From positions 44,886,501 to 44,950,500 of the forward strand of contig NC_089980.1 in NCBI RefSeq assembly GCF_036417845.1: a stretch of 64,000 nucleotides of DNA. The letters run 5' to 3'. This document shows, in pieces, positions 1 to 14,896 of this stretch. The first letter of the stretch is position 1. Each line of letters begins with the position of its first letter. The position numbers and the translations under genes were made by a program. Source of the DNA: Apteryx mantelli (Eukaryota; Chordata; Aves; Apterygiformes; Apterygidae). Under the pieces are notes generated by a model. The model did not search any database. It had not been told where the DNA came from and saw nothing but the letters and a program-made list of their open reading frames with translations.

Positions 1-1932
1 AGGTCTGAAAGCCAGGTAGGCTGGTAGGTAAATATATAGCAAGGCCTGGCAGCTGTACTACAGATGCCTTTTGTAGGTCTGGGTAAATCCCATGTCAGGT
101 CAAATCATAGTCCTGGCTGAGATTCCTGCTTGTGCAAGGAGCCAGGAGTACATCACACAGTGGAAAGTTGTTGGTGACCTGGGCTCACTCGTGGACAGAA
201 GGCCTGAGGTGACAGTGAACACTTCAGCCTCCAGCCCCACAGAAGAGAAGAGTCAGCACAGAATTCATCCCTGTGTCAGGAAGCTCACATAGCTCACTAC
301 CCTCCCTTCCCTTTGCCAAGATTCTGCCTCCACTCCTGTGCCCATGAAAGGCCAAGGGGAAAGGAGAGTGGTGTAGCAGCCTCAGTCACAGTATTATACC
401 CACTGACACCCTGCAGCCTCCTAACTATTCCCTGGCTAAACACCGCAGCCTATAAAACTGTTTTCTACCAGTGCTTGGAGGAACATGGCTGGAATCCATC
501 TATTCACCAGATAGAGACTCTACTTCTCCAGCACTCCCAGTCCATCACATCAATGGACCAGAGATCTCCCCCTTGCTGTCTGGCCCTCAAGTAAGGAGGG
601 CGAGTGCAAAGGGGTTAGGCGTAAAGCACACCCCTGCTGATCATACAGCTGGACCAGACCCAGCTCCTTCAACAGATATGCCCTCAACAAAAGGCACTCA
701 CATACCACAGGAATATCCAGTTTCTTGCCCACACTTCAAATCACTCTGGACCCTTTCTGGAGCCCACCAGCAAAGAAATGGGCATGACTGTGAGCATGTC
801 CCGCAGCAGCATATCTGTGGCCCAGCTGTGCACAGCTGGCAGCACCAACAGCATTCAGAGCCTTCAGAGCGGAGAGGAATCACCAGCCCATGTGCGCCAT
901 GTGGGTTATCCCTCTGGCTCTGAGCAAGGACCCAGTTCTCCTCTCTCAGCCTTTGAGGCAGGAGCTAGCTGGTCCCCCATGGAGGGTTGCCCTCAGCAAG
1001 GCTTTGTATCCAGATGCCACCACACAAGGGTATCTAGTGAGGAATGAGGATGGTAGCAAGGTCTTGCCCTTCCCTGGTTCACCACAAGTTCACTAACTGC
1101 TCTGCCATGGTGTCCCAGATGGACCTACCTCCAATCAGTGTCCTTGCCTGAACACTCACCAGGATGAACTCCTTCCCTCTTGGAAAAAATGTCTCATTAC
1201 ACAACAAGAGTTTCCATGTTTCCTCAGTACCTGGAATTTAGGGCTCTGATTGCCCAACACTGGTCTGATGGGTTTGAGGGGATGGGGAGGGAGATCAAGC
1301 CAGACTCCTCAGAGCTGATGAGTATCATCCCGAAACAACCTCAAAGATGTCAGGAAGGTCTGCCCCGAGTCATTCCCTGTTTAACTCAACACAGTCATAC
1401 AGTAAACATCACAATCTTCAACACAGCAACGTCACACACTGAATGTCTCAACTGGCTGCGCGCACATGCTGTTCATATACTATTAGAGAGCATTTACATC
1501 TTCATCGCAGCACCAGAGGGGATTTGTGTTTTTCCAGTCTCCAGTGACTCAGTGGTGAGCAAGTGGGACATGTGGACTGTGTCTGGTGATGGCATGCCCT
1601 GTATATGCACGTCTGGGGGAGTAATTAGACATATGACCACGCTCTAACCTCAGCCTTCCTCTGTGGTCCCACACTCGACCTGGAACCCAGAGGCCCCAGG
1701 CAAAGTCTGGCCTCGCTGACCTCAGGTGAAGGAGACCTCTGGTCTGAGGACAGAGCTGGGGAGAGACTTTGATGTTTGTCACAGCAGCAATTACCCAGCA
1801 CTTTTTAGGTAGGGCCAGTGACGGAGAGATGATGAGAGAGGGGAAAAGGATGCTGGTGAAGCTCTGAGCTCCCAGAGCTGCACCTCACTGCCTGAGCCCA
1901 CTTTCTCTTTCCTTTACTTTTCCATACCTTCC

Positions 1933-1956
1933 ATCTCTCTCTCTCCCTCCCTCTCT
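1933..1956. repeat. CT-rich simple repeat
   Basis: Short pyrimidine tract of TC and CCCT steps. Simple sequence with no sign of function. Confidence 0.7.
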
Positions 1957-3106
1957 GATAACCCTCCTACCCATACTCCCAAAAAGGAGGCTATGATAAC
2001 AGCAGAGCTGGGTGATACCACTTCTTTGATGCCCAGAAAGCCTTTGGTATGCTTGTTAAGAGCTATCTCAGGGTAGCTGCAGCTCTGTCTCAGCCAGGCT
2101 GAGACACAAGGGAGGTTTTCCATAGCCTGGAGCTTAGATACAGAGGACTGGGATTCTCCAGGCCCTGGGAGGTGTGAGCTTTGCCACCCTGGGCCTCTGT
2201 GGATAAATTTCATGGGTGAGATGGGGCACAGCTGCCGGGCAGCATGGGGGCGGCAGCCCAGCCTGCCAGAGAAATCCTCCCAGATGAAAAATGGCTGCAG
2301 CTTAAGAAATGCAAAGTTTTCACATATTTTCCTACAAGTGCATTCTCCATCCCACCTCACTTACATCAGTCCTCTGGGAACATGCAAGAGCAGAACCATC
2401 ACAGGTAGCAACTAGGTGAACCCATGCACCCTCTAGCAGGGCCATCATCACCAATCGATTCACACCAGCGAAAGGCCCTCTCTGGGGCAAAATGTCACAG
2501 ACTTTCTTCAGGGTGGGCTGCTACAGGTAGTGAGATGGATGCTGCTTCCTCCCCAGTTCTGCCAATGGGAAGGTCGGGCAATCCCAAATCTGTAGACAGC
2601 CCACATCCATTTTTAAAAATTCCTTCATCAGTGTAACAAACCCTTGCTGACAAAATATATCAAGCATATTTGTGCTTCCATGCTGCTGGGCATAGCCACA
2701 TGCTCCAGATAAGCACTGAGGCCCTTGGCAAAGCCAGGTTGGGCTGACAAAACTTGCTTGGCTATTATGGCCTGGGACAGTGAAGGACCTTTGGTTTGGG
2801 GATTTCACGCTTTTGTCTTTCAGCTGCTCTTTAACAAACAAAACATAAAAGCAGAGAGCAGCTCAACCTCTACTCTCCACAGAGGGAACAGGAGTGAGTG
2901 TTTTCAAGCTGCTTTTAGAGAAGGCAAGTCTACTCCAATCCAGCCTGACCCAGTCCTCAGCCCTCCCCTTCATTCATAGCCAAGGAAAGAGCTCGCTAAT
3001 CCCAGCTGTTTTTCCACCCCAGCTACCTAGTCAGACATTGACCATTAACAGGGACCAGCACAAACCAGGGCTGGCCTCTGGGTGCAGCCTCCATGTGCTG
3101 TTAGTG

Positions 3107-3170
3107 GTACGTGTGTGTGAGCAAGAGCGTGTGTGTGCAAGCCAGCATGTGTGTTTGCAAGTGTGTCTCC
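3107..3170. repeat. Imperfect GT microsatellite
   Basis: Several runs of GTGTGTG are broken by GCAAG-like interruptions, the pattern of an ageing (GT)n microsatellite. Confidence 0.7.
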
Positions 3171-6100
3171 AAGGACTGCAATAACATAGCCGCTCCTTTG
3201 GCCCAGTGCCAGAGGTGAAACATCTTTCTCACACACGCATGCTCTCAGCTCATTGCTCACCCTTGCCCCTTTGGTGCTTTGCAAAGCCCCAGACCCAGCT
3301 GACTCAACAGCTGAACTATCTGGAAGTACAGAGCAGAGATTTCCTTTCTCCTCAGTCACTTTCACATCAAGCACGCTGCCTTCCCGGAGCATGGAGATTC
3401 CAGATTCTGACTCTGCTTCCATCTCTTCTTCCATCATCCTGACTTCACCTCGCTTTCTCTTTTCAGTCTAGCTTGGCCTCCAAACATGTGATAGTTTTCT
3501 GATTCATCTGCCGCAGGTCCTGAGGAAAATTAAACCTCAGCATTCATTTTCTGAGGATGGAGTGGGATTTGTTTACTCAAAGAGGCAATGAAGTCATTTT
3601 TTTCTCATTTATTGCCAATAACGGAAAACCATTTCAAAGAAAAGGGAGTGGGTTCAGAACTGGCCTCAGCCAAAAGTAGTATGAACTCAGATCAGAATCA
3701 AAGTCAAACAAAGCTTCTGGGTGGCTTGTCCCTAATACTGTACTGATAAGTCCTGACCCACATTCTCTGCTGCAACAATTAGAAAAAGACTCTCTGTTAT
3801 GGACAGTGCTTCAGCCTAGGAGTCCTGACTCCTGATCCCCTCTTCTGGCCACCAGACCTCACCCCCTCCCACGGCTAGGAAAAGATTTCCAGCAGTCCTG
3901 ACTCCCACAGGTCTGCTTTATCCTTTAGGCCAATTCCTCTCCCAGAGCTGGCAGGAGAGCCCTGGAGTCCTGCTCTGATCGTTTGGCATCTTTGTTTGGA
4001 AGAACTGTTGTTCCACCTACCGAACCCAGTAGGGACTGTGGAGACGCTCAGAGATAAAGCAGAACACAGGGCTGACTTCATCCATACACATTGCCCTTAG
4101 AAACAAGGACACAGGCATCCTCAGATTATGTGCAGCTCAATGCCAGGCTGATCTGAGGTCAGGTACATCTCAGAAGGATGCAGAAGAAGCCTTTGAGCCA
4201 AACTGAACCAAGAGTAAGATTGTCTCTGATGTTTTTTTCCCCTCAAAGCTTTGTCTGCTTTTACAGGTCTTTACCATGAATCTCCTCTGGCATTAACATG
4301 TTCCAGCACAGATGCCCAGGAGGAGATGCAGCTAGAGTGCATCAGACACTGGGTGACTACTTAGGAAGATGAGAAGAGGCTCCTTGCCTCCCTTGCTGCA
4401 GGGCCCACTGCAATCACTGCTCCCACTGTTCAGTTGTGAGGAGCAGCACCTGGGACATTGTTGGTTGAACTCAGTGGTTGACAGCTCCAGAGTTATAACA
4501 CCTGTCTGGGCCACAGCAGGTCAGTGGTCCTGGGAGTGGCCCTGCCACGGAGTAGCAAGTCCCCAGCTCTGGAGCTCCGCATGAAGCAAAAAAGCCAGCA
4601 CAAAGTGCAGAGCCATGGATAATGTATTTATGAAAACCTGTGTTGCTAAGCAGACATGCAGCTGAGATTCACACCAGTTAAAGTCTCCTTGGTTCCCCTC
4701 TGGCTCTGTTCCCGGCTATAATGAGCTGTACTCATCGAGCTGAAAGTCATGACTGCAAGGGTCCTGCTGCCAGATCTGCGTCCAACAGAACAGAGATGGG
4801 GGGTGACCCGTGGTAGTGTAACCCCTCGGGACTGGAAATGTCATCACTGACTTCATTGGGTGCATTTCACTGCTCTCCAGAACCCCGTAGAGTGACTCAC
4901 TGACATCATTCTTACAGCTGGGCTTGGCAGAGGCAGTATGGATGAGGTTTGAACAGCCAGCAGGCCAGGGATGGTCTACATGGTTTCCATATGTTAGTTC
5001 TTTCACGGGACTCTATCTTTGCTGCTCAAAAGCCTCAAGTGTCCTCTTTAGCTCACCAGTGCAAAAGCCGTGACTGCTGCTGCATTTGCAAGTTCAACAG
5101 ATCTGCAGCAAGACACCCTGGCTAATGGAGCAACCAACTGGAAACCCTTTAGCTGCTTCACCTAAAGGCAAAGGAAGATGAAATGAGTCATCCACACAGA
5201 GTCCTTCCTTTTTAGTGAATTGGCTATTAAATGCAATGTTTTCCCTCCTGCTGCAATACTTTCAACAAGCCACAGCTTTTTGGACTGTAGATACATGTGT
5301 GCTTTCCCAAAGGTATCTGGACAGTGGGCAAGTAGGATATACAGGCATATGCCAAGAGATGGGCAGAGGGGAAGGAGATAGGAGGACAAAGTGCTGGAGA
5401 AGCATAATAGTAGAATGTTGCTACAAAAATGATCAGCAGGGAAAGAATAAAGGTTGCCATTATTAATTACCATAGTTATGTTCTACCTGTTGCGGTCCAC
5501 AGGATCCATAAAGCCATCCATGGGTCACAAGAAGCTTCTTCACGGTACAACTTCTTTCCAGCAGGAAGCTAGAAGAGCACACATTTGACCTTATCTGAAG
5601 CAAAATGCACACACCAAACAACTGCGTTCGCCAGAAATAACCACTGAGAATGGTTCTGCATCTCCTCACTGCAAAGACAGAGGAAAGTCAAGGCTGCAAG
5701 TAACATAACAAAAGGGACAAACATAACTTGTCCTAATGAGAGAGAGAGCTAGTTCCTCAGACAGACTAATGAATTCATGTATGTGCAAACTATCACTGAG
5801 CTGTGATGTGTTTGAAATGACAAGAGAGGTCACCACAGTTTGGAAAACAAAATGGTGAAGAATTCCCCCTGCAGTCTTAGTCACAATACTATGAAGAGGG
5901 CTTCAGTTCACATCAAAAATACCACTGGGCTCCTCATTGACGAAGAGCAAGATCACAGTTCTGTTATCACAGCCAGAAGATAATGCTTCCTCCAGCCTAC
6001 TTCCTCCTGGCACTGCAATGTGCCAGTGGGTTCAGCAAGGGGAAGTGCCAAATCTTGAATCATCAGGACTTCCTGTCTCACCCTGGAATGACTCAGAAGA

Positions 6101-6331
6101 TGTCTTTCTAACATTGATTTGCTTGTTTCCTTTTTAACCATGCTTTTCATGTTAGATATGGGTAGTCAGGCAGAAAAAAGAGAATATATTGCACAGTCTG
6201 ATTTCTATCACCTGGTGTGTCAAACTCTTAATTTCCTTTCCAGCTTTTCACTTGCTTACACTAGTAGGCAAAACGCTTAATGATAAACCCTTTGTAATGC
6301 ATTTTTTCTCTACGAGGTTCAGCTGGTGCTG

Positions 6332-6363
6332 AATTCTGTTCTGGCACAAATTCTGTTCTGGCA
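6332..6363. repeat. 17-bp tandem duplication
   Basis: AATTCTGTTCTGGCA occurs twice (6332-6346 and 6349-6363), separated by two bases: a local tandem duplication of period 17. Confidence 0.85.
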
Positions 6364-9300
6364 AAGACAACTGACATGTCTGTACTAGATCCAATCAGGT
6401 ATTTCCCAGTCAGCTTTTTTTCTTTTTTTTCCATTGGAAAAAAGTCCATTTACTGGAAATGAACCTTTCTATAGGAACTTACTAATGCTGACTGATCACA
6501 CAGGTCAAGACTGGGTACCAAAGAGAGGTGTGGGAGACCAAGGTCTGCACCAAATGGGCCAGAATGACTGATTCTCTATACTGCTGTGGTTCCTCTCATA
6601 GGACAGAGACCAGAGCCCAAATCCTGCTTCTAATCCATGCTGAATTACTTACACAGCATGAAATAGCTTTCATGAGAAAGGGAGAGCAACTCCACACAGA
6701 AGTCTGCAGGGTAGGGAACATGTCCAGCATGTCAAGAGAGTCAGACTGCAGTCCCTGCTCAAGTCAAGTAAATATTTAAACATGTCTCACTTACAGCATC
6801 TTCAAAATGCTCTGATCCACACTGCCCACAATGCTCTGGGCAGCTGCTGGGCTCACTATTACTGCAGCTCCCCTCACCTGCCAGATCTGACTTGCAGCAG
6901 CACTCACGTGTCCTTTCACTCGAGGGGATCAGTGAGGACTGTTGAGTCCTCTCCCAAAGCACAACCCAAGTCCTAAGAGCTGAAGCAATGAGCTGAACCC
7001 CCGCAGAGATCAGCCAGGTCCCCAGTAGGAGGATAGCCAACTCCAGCTCAAGGAGAGGTAAAAAACTGTCTGGGCAGCCAGCTGATGAGCCACCTTATTG
7101 CTGAGAAAGTGATGAAGCCTAAATCTCCTAAAGAGCCAAAGTTCCTGCTGGCACCTCTAAAGAGCAGCTGAGATTTCAGGTGCTCCAGGCTGCCCACTGG
7201 AAGCACTATGAGTGGTTTAGGCCCATTTAAATGCAGGCATCTGCCAAAAGAGGGGAATCTGGCCCCTTCCTGCCTTCAGTCTTGGCCTTGGGTTCCCACT
7301 GCCTCCATTTGGCCAGCACCAGTGACCAGCACTAGCCTGCCAATCCAGCTGCCAACACATCTGTGGTTGTTTGCATGGTCAGCTTTCAGCTGGAGCCACG
7401 AGCTGACCTGAGCTGCCAAGGGCAGCACCGTCGCTGCTGCCAAGGCGAGGGAAGGGACAAGGATACGCAGCATGACATGAAGGAAGGCATCACCTCCTCA
7501 TTCAGTGGTCAAGCATGGTCAGACTTGCTTCACCCAATCTGCACCATAATTCCAGCTTTTTCCACGCACTGAGAAGGACATGGCTTTCCGTAGCATGCCC
7601 TCTCCTCACAGGCCCCAGACAGTCCCCATAAGCAGCACCCAAACTGTGTCATCCAATGGGCCCAGGCAAGTATTTTGCTTTGTTCTCCCCCCTGGACCCC
7701 ATAGCCTACACACAGCCCTAAGCTGGTAAGAACCTAACATCTTCAGGAAGACTGAAAAACAAGACAGACTGAAACAACTAGAAGCCACACTCCACACCCA
7801 CTCCTCTTTTCTTCATAAGAAAGCACACGGTATATCGTATTAGTCCACAAGCCACATCCTGGTATTTCAGCCCTCAGCATCTCAGCACGCCTTATCAGGA
7901 GCACAGTTCCGGCAGGGCTCAGAGCACGGCCCTGCTGCAAACCACGCTCTGCCACCTCCAGCAAAGAATAACCCTGACTCCCAGCCAGGAACAACAGCCC
8001 GACTGGTCAAGAACTGAATAATATCCTGGGTTTTCCTAAACTATTGGAAAGACACACCAACGACAAAGCTCAAACCATATATCCTGATTCTCTATTAACC
8101 TATGCCTCGTGGGGGCCTCTCCTCTGATGTGTAGGCAGCCACCTTTGGAGCTGAGGGCTGGGCACTGGCCATGGGTTCACTGTGCACTGGGGTAACTCAC
8201 TGCTAGTTGCAAGGCACTGGAGCCTCTGCCTCCATACAGCAGCCCTGTTGTCAGGTATGCGTTTACCATCCTGTGGGAAACTTGAATACTCAGAGAGCTT
8301 TGCAAGCTACTGCCAGCTGCTCCTTGGCAAAGCAGCTTTCCCACGGAGGAAGGAATTCCCCAACACCAGCTAGTTGCTCCAGGCTAAGGAGGGCTGACTG
8401 TTCCCAGCGCTCCTCCTCACTGCTCCCTGGTGCTAGCCCTTGCACAAACAGGGGCACAAGCAAAGGGAGAACAGCACTCACACCCCTTGCTGCTCTGCTT
8501 CAAAGACCAAGGCTCCTACGCTGCAGGATCAGACCTTCCTGACTACCAAAAGGCTCTGTGAGAGGCAGCTACCCCCAGCTCTGCCCTTCCCAGCCTGCCC
8601 AGATCCAGCTCCAAAAGCCCTGCTGGCAGAGTGCCTCCTGGCTCCTGAGAAAGCATCCCCTCGGGGGCTGCTCCTAATTGGTGGTTTCCTCCTCTTTCTC
8701 TTATGTTGCTGCGTTTTGCTCCCTAGCTCATATTTTATACGGCTGGTTTTTAATAGGCCACAGAGGCTGCCAGACCTTCCTCTACCTTCAAAGTTTTTGA
8801 GTCAGGGGAGAAAAAGTCCTGTCTGCAAACAAGAGAGTAGCTGTGGTTTTGTGCCTGGATGCAGGGCCAGTGGGCCCATCCAGAGCCCACTAACCTCACT
8901 AATTTTTGAGGCTTAAGATCCTCAAAGACTCAGGAAGTGCCCAGGTAACATAGCAATGGGCACTGTAGCCCAAAGAAGACTGTATGGGGACGGTTTCCAA
9001 CCTGCACTCCTGCGATCTGCTAACCCATGGCATCACATATGTAATTCACTGGCAGGCAAGATCTTCAGAGACTATAAGCAGCCTGAATACTATCCTCCCA
9101 CCATCACTACATCCTTCCTCCTCTCCTGGAGATCACCAGCTTAGACAGGTAGTAGAGGAACCTGAAAACAGCACTGTCTGAAATGCAGACAGATTTTATT
9201 GCTGCATATCCCAAGCAATTAGGAAGGAGTGACTGGAAGCAGGTAAATAGCCAGAGAATGACAAATGCACAGGAGGAGCCTTCTACTTCCTTTAGTGGGC

Positions 9301-11490
9301 CAGGCATAGCAAACAGGAGGCTGGGAGATGCAATAAGCTGCTCTCCCACTGCCTCAGTCATTCGTCTGTCCTGTCCATCCCCCCAAGAACCTAACTGACC
9401 TTCCCTTGACAGCCCAGACACTGCTGTATCCAAGGCGCCTTCAGCTCTTTTTTCCCATGTGAGGACTTGCAAGATGGCTTAGACAGCACAGAACTGATAT
9501 ACTGGAGGCTACAGCTGAACACCCATCTCATACCAGAGGGAATCTGAGCATAGCAGCATCTTTCTCCTTGACCTGACAGCAAGTCCTGGCTCTGGCAGGA
9601 CTATCACAGCAGCAGGGCTTGCACCCACCCCCAGATGAGCTTCCACTTGTCTGAACAGCCAAACTTCACACCCAGGGAGCAAGCAGGGATGGAGACACAT
9701 GGCTATGGTTAATCGAAGCCACAAGCTATTCTCTGAAAGGAAGCCCAGACTGAATTCTGTTGGTGGTAGCTGCAGTCTCAGTCCCTGGAGGCAGACTGTG
9801 GCAAAAAGGAAGCTGAAAAAAACCCACGCAAGCAAAGACAAAATCTTCTTCCACTCTGCCGGCAGGCTGGCTCCCTTGCCAGCTACTCAACTCCTCACCC
9901 CCACATCCCCACCAGCTCCAGGGCCTGAGCAAATCTGCAAGTTATCAAACCTTGCCTGCCTCTTTGCTTGGATCCAAACTGGGGAGCCATCACGCCTTCC
10001 TGCTCCCACCCCTCACCCTCATCACAGCCTCATCGCTGCTTGGAAAGGTTCCTCCTCCCCGAGGAGCCCACACACATTGTGACTATTGAACCCCACACGT
10101 GGCTGGCAAGTCATGAGGGGTTGTTTGCGCTCCCTCTCCAATTTGCAGAACTGGCCAACATACCATGAATTACGAGTGTCAGATATCACAGGCAAATCTC
10201 CAGCTGGATTTTCAATTCAGTGGGGAGCTATTGGTTCAGCAAATTACAGCAAGTGCCTCCCAAGTGTAAGAAAGAGGGGTGACTGTCAGAAAAGGGTCAG
10301 GACTTGATCTCTCACATCCCTTCCTCCTCCTTGCTCACTTCTGAGCTGAAGATAGGTTACTCTGAAGTGCACCGCTTGTCATTGCCTGTCGGTGAATATT
10401 CAGGCAGTCTATCTCACATCTCTGACCCTTTGATCCTATTTGCATACAAATGTCCTTAGAGATAAGGTACAAACGAGGAAGACAGAGGCAGGATTGTTCC
10501 TAGAGAGAATGGCCTGCTCTATGTTTTCCCGTGAAGAACCAGGAGGGCTAAGATCCTTCCAAGCCACAGTCGTCACTGTATTGCAGGGCCAAGCTCCACC
10601 ACAAAGCCTCGGCAGCCAAGTCACCAGGAAGGTGGTCTCAGACCCTGTGAAAGACAGAGCACTGGCTGCTCCCGGAGAGTTGCCCAGTGGGAAGAAGGTT
10701 TATTTAAGTGTGAATTATTACTAATTCACATTATTACTCTGCATGTATTACAGCAGAGCCTAGAGGTTCCCACTGGAACAACAGTCCCACCATCCTGTGC
10801 AGGCACAAACATACACACACAGGCTAGTCCCTGCCACTGACAGCATATAGTCTAAAGAGGAGCAGATGCTGATGGAAAAGGTCACAGCAAAGAACAGATC
10901 AGAGGCTGTCTCAGTCCAAGCTGAGTGCCTTAGCTATCGGGTAACACGGTTACATGCAGGGAGAAAAAAACACCGCAGGAGGCAGGGTTTGTAAAAGAAA
11001 GCAGGTAGTGCACATGGAAATCTCAAGCAAAGAGATCCACTTGCATAAATCCACAGCACCACACATTCTTGCAACTGAAAGGCATTCTAATGAAAGCATA
11101 CACAATACCACCAGAAATAAGGACAACTGGGTGTTGCTGTTGTCCTTGGGCATGCAAGGGTGAATTCAATAAAATGAAGAAGTGACCAGTCCAAACTTCT
11201 TCAAAGTAAACAACTTCTTTCACATTATGTGTAGTTAAGCTGAGACATCCCTAACACAAGAAGCTGGAGAGGCCAAGAATTTAGCAAGACTCTGTTATGT
11301 GTATGAGAAGAAAAAACATAATAATGATAGCTAAGAACACTTTTAGAAAAGATGTTAAAATTCGTCCTCTTGGTCCCAACCCCATCTCTAATGGACAGAA
11401 ACCAGAAAGCGATCCCAAGTGTGGAACATATTATGCTACATCTGCCTACTGCAAAGTTCTTGCACCTTCCCCTGGAGCATCTGGCAAAGG

Positions 11491-11530
11491 CATCAGAAAC
11501 AGAATCAGAGCATCAGAGCATCAGAGACAG
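11491..11530. repeat. 8-bp tandem repeat (CATCAGAG)
   Basis: Consecutive octamers AATCAGAG, CATCAGAG, CATCAGAG lie at 11503-11526, with a further degenerate copy just upstream. A small minisatellite. Confidence 0.8.
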
Positions 11531-13740
11531 GATCCTGGAATAAACGGATTTTGGGGCTCATTGCAGTTTGGCCATTCCAAGGCTCTAGTGTTGCTAGGGT
11601 CAAGATTGTAATCTTCATATTTGCATATACAAAGTCCTTGCAGACTCCAGTGAAGTGAAGCCACTTGAAGTAGCATTACCAGTGCCTGTGATGTGCTGTG
11701 GATCTCATTATATTGTTGCTGTTTTTCCTTAAAACTTCAGATCCTGATGACAGATGATGAGGTGAGAAATATGTTTTCTACATAAGACAAGCTTCTAGTC
11801 CTCTTAATTGTGGGGAAAACTAAAAAATATGACTCAAATGCAACTTTAAGGCTCAGAAACCAAGAGGCAAAGAGAGAAAATGCAGCATTTACTATTTTTA
11901 AAAAGCTCATGATTTTAAAGTTACTACAACTTTTCCGTGGTCCAGCTTGAGATGTCTGAAATCTTGGGGCTTATAAGACTTAATTTAGGGCAGTATGAAC
12001 TTCCTTAGGTTCCATCACAGCTTAGTTCTTGTTGGCTTCTCTCAGTCTCAAAGCTTCTGCTCAGGAGCTCTTCAGAAGTTCTCCTCTGTGGGGTCTGTCA
12101 CCCCCATGTTGCTGGTGTTCTGGATTTCTTCAGACATCTCCTGCTAGTTACTGTTTTTCTTAAAGCTCCAACTCTCAAACTCGTGATTATGTGAAAACAT
12201 GCATCTTGTAACAGAAAGTTCCTACTCTTCATAGTTGCCAGGAAAAGATAGGAATGGAGCCTGAATGTAACCAAAAAGTCCAATATTCCAGGCCTAAGAA
12301 AAACACCACCTATGTATTTACACTACTGAGACATTTACGATTTGAGGGATTTGGGTCTTGGGTTGTGTATCTGAACTCCTTCTGTTGGCAACACTGCTCT
12401 CTCCACCCCTCAGTTTTGCCTGGTCTGGCCTCCAGTATGTTCCTATGCTCTCGTGTCTTTACACCACAGCTTCCCTTCTGAGGGATAAAAAGAACTCCAC
12501 AATCGTATGGATTCTGGATGAAAAAGGATTTTGATGTTCACTTCCTTCACTTGAAAACTAGAATTTTGGTAGGGTTTCACTGTAGCTCAGGCACTAACGG
12601 CATGTCCTCAGTGTTGCCCTAGCCTTTGACCAAGCAAATGTCACCATTAGGCTTGGCTCTCTGCTACCCAGCTGAGCTCCATGCCCAGCTATACCATCCT
12701 TCTTCTCCCTTGTTCCAAGGTACAGTAACAGCATCCCCTGGTGCCATGGAGAGAAAGAAGCTCTCTTCTTCCTCCTCCACTCCATTCCTGCCTCCAGAGT
12801 CAGGCAAGTAGAGGTGACTAGCAGTTGGCAAAGGGTAGGATCAGTTTCCTAGTGCCGCTGTGATTTCCCTCCTGTTTCTGCAGTATGGCACCCTGTCAAG
12901 GCTGGGCTTTCAGAGCCCCAAAGGCTTCCTGAATGAAGTTAGAGAGAGTCGGACCCTAGGATTAGGGCATTAACAATTTGCATAGGAAGCAAGTTAGTGC
13001 TCAAACCCAGGCTCTGACCCAGGTTTAGCATACAATGTGAACATAACCACATACTAGTCTTGTCCTGGGGCCAACATCTTATGGCAGCATCTTGAAGGTA
13101 AATGTACATAACTCCTAACTTTGCTTAACCTGCCTAGCCAGGGTTTTCTAATGTGTCCCTCACCCTGGTATGCAGGTGTGCAGGATTTGCATCTGCGGCT
13201 GCTGCAAACAGGCAGAGCTTTCCAGGGAAGGTGTGTTTTCCAACTCGTTTCTGTGCCAGTATTGCCGCCATCCGGAGATAAGAGGAATGAAGGGCTCCCA
13301 ACCATTTCCGTGCTGCCGTCCCTCTGCCTTTTCTCAGATGCAGAGCACCCTCCTCCAGTTCAGCTAGAGGAAGAGAACTGGCAGCCTCCCAGCTCCTGTG
13401 GTTATGATGTACCATGTGTGCAGCCTGCTACAAGCCTGACTCCTAGAAGGAAAGGGCCCTTATGCTCTAGGTAAAAACACAGCTCCTGGGCACTATAGTA
13501 GGCTTTGGCGAAGGAATGCAACCTCACTCAGCGCATTCTCAGTGCTGCACCTTCTGGGAGGAGGCAACTTGCCTTAGGCTTTCCTGTCCTTGTTAGTTTA
13601 GAATATAAGCTATAGATCTGCACAAATGAATATATGCCTGTGTGTTTGGCAGAGCTGCGCTTGTAAGGGAGAAGTGTTTTTCTGCACGTATTTTATGGCA
13701 CTGTCCGGGTATTGAGATGGGAGAATGAGAGAGCTTACAC

Positions 13741-13802
13741 ACTGCATGTGCACGTGCACAGTTTCATGTTGTCTGCACATGTGTGCATGTGTGTGTGCAT
13801 TT
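13741..13802. repeat. GT/GCATGTG-rich simple repeat
   Basis: Alternating purine-pyrimidine DNA (GCATGTGCACGTGCACA, then ACATGTGTGCATGTGTGTG). This is typical of a decayed (GT)n tract and could favour Z-DNA. Confidence 0.65.
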
Positions 13803-14857
13803 CCATATTGTGTCTAATAGGCTCTTTGTTTCTCCAGAGAAGAAGGAAAAGGAAATCCGCATGTAATGAATCCATTTATTTTATGGAGCTCCCCTGGAGA
13901 GGGGCAAGGGAGCAGGATTTATGCAAAGAACCAGGCAGCTGCTGTTGGGAGGGGGACATCAATCTGGTTTTGATTTTCATTCATAAGTGGAGGTGGCCAC
14001 ACAAGCCAAGGCCTCATAAACTCCCTGTAGAGGAGAGTGGCCCATTGGTGTGAGGTTGTCAGACTCTGTATGACCATTAGTATCACAACATTCTCCTCTG
14101 TGTCTGACTAACTCCAGCCCTGTTCTGCCTGCCTGAGATGTGTTTCCCTGTGCTGAGGCCTCCCTTTAGAAGACAGAGGCAGAGCTGTAGTGAGACATAG
14201 ACTGAAATCTTTGTATTGAAGAGCAAAATGCCCTCTACAGAGCATTTGCAGTTCATGTCACAATCCAGTGTACACTGTATACTATCACAAAAAAAACATG
14301 ACTTTTATGCCACAGTCCAGTTCCTCTCTGCCATTTATAACAACCCTGGGAGTGAGAGAGGATGGAAGGATTCCTGGGACGGAGGAAATGGCCTGGAGAC
14401 TAGACGCCACTCATGCTTTTTTCCACCCCTGCCATTTTGCATAACCCAATGCATATTGTCTGGACTGTGAGAGTAAAAGGACGGTGAAGATTTTCCCCAG
14501 TGGGAAAGATGTTTTAAGAGCAGCAGAGTTCTCATGGATCAGCTATACTCACACCGTAATAAACTGCTACAGCCACACAGGGGGAGGCAGAAGAAAGGGG
14601 ACTCAACAGAATCCTGTTTTGTTATACTGATTCTTCAGTGGATTAAGAGTCCATGGAGTTTACCCACCAGCAGTGTAAGAGGGAATTGCCCTTAGCACAC
14701 TCTGACTCACACTGTGACTGTCCCACATGACAAGGAACCTGCACTTGGCTAATTTATGATCTGCCCCCGGTTGTCTGTGCCAAGCAGAGCTCATATCCAA
14801 AGAAGAATCTAGCTCAAAAATTTAGCTCATGGTCTGCATTCTTCACTTTGTACATGC

Positions 14858-14896
14858 CAGGTAGATGTAGGTAGGTAAGCGAGCAGACAGGCAGGT
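14858..14896. repeat. GGTA/GGCA tetranucleotide repeat
   Basis: Imperfect tetranucleotide steps (GGTAGATGTAGGTAGGTAAG, then GAGCAGACAGGCAGG) indicate a small degenerate simple repeat. Confidence 0.6.

Noticed and set aside
3045-3437. 130-codon - strand frame with an acidic start (MMEEEMEAESES)
   Set aside because: The acidic stretch comes from GA/TC-rich DNA and the C-terminal part from the (GT)n repeat. No family match.
8440-8916. 158-codon + strand frame with one hydrophobic leucine-rich stretch
   Set aside because: No family resemblance, no promoter or splice context, opposite-strand open frames in the same stretch, and GC-rich composition that favours chance ORFs.
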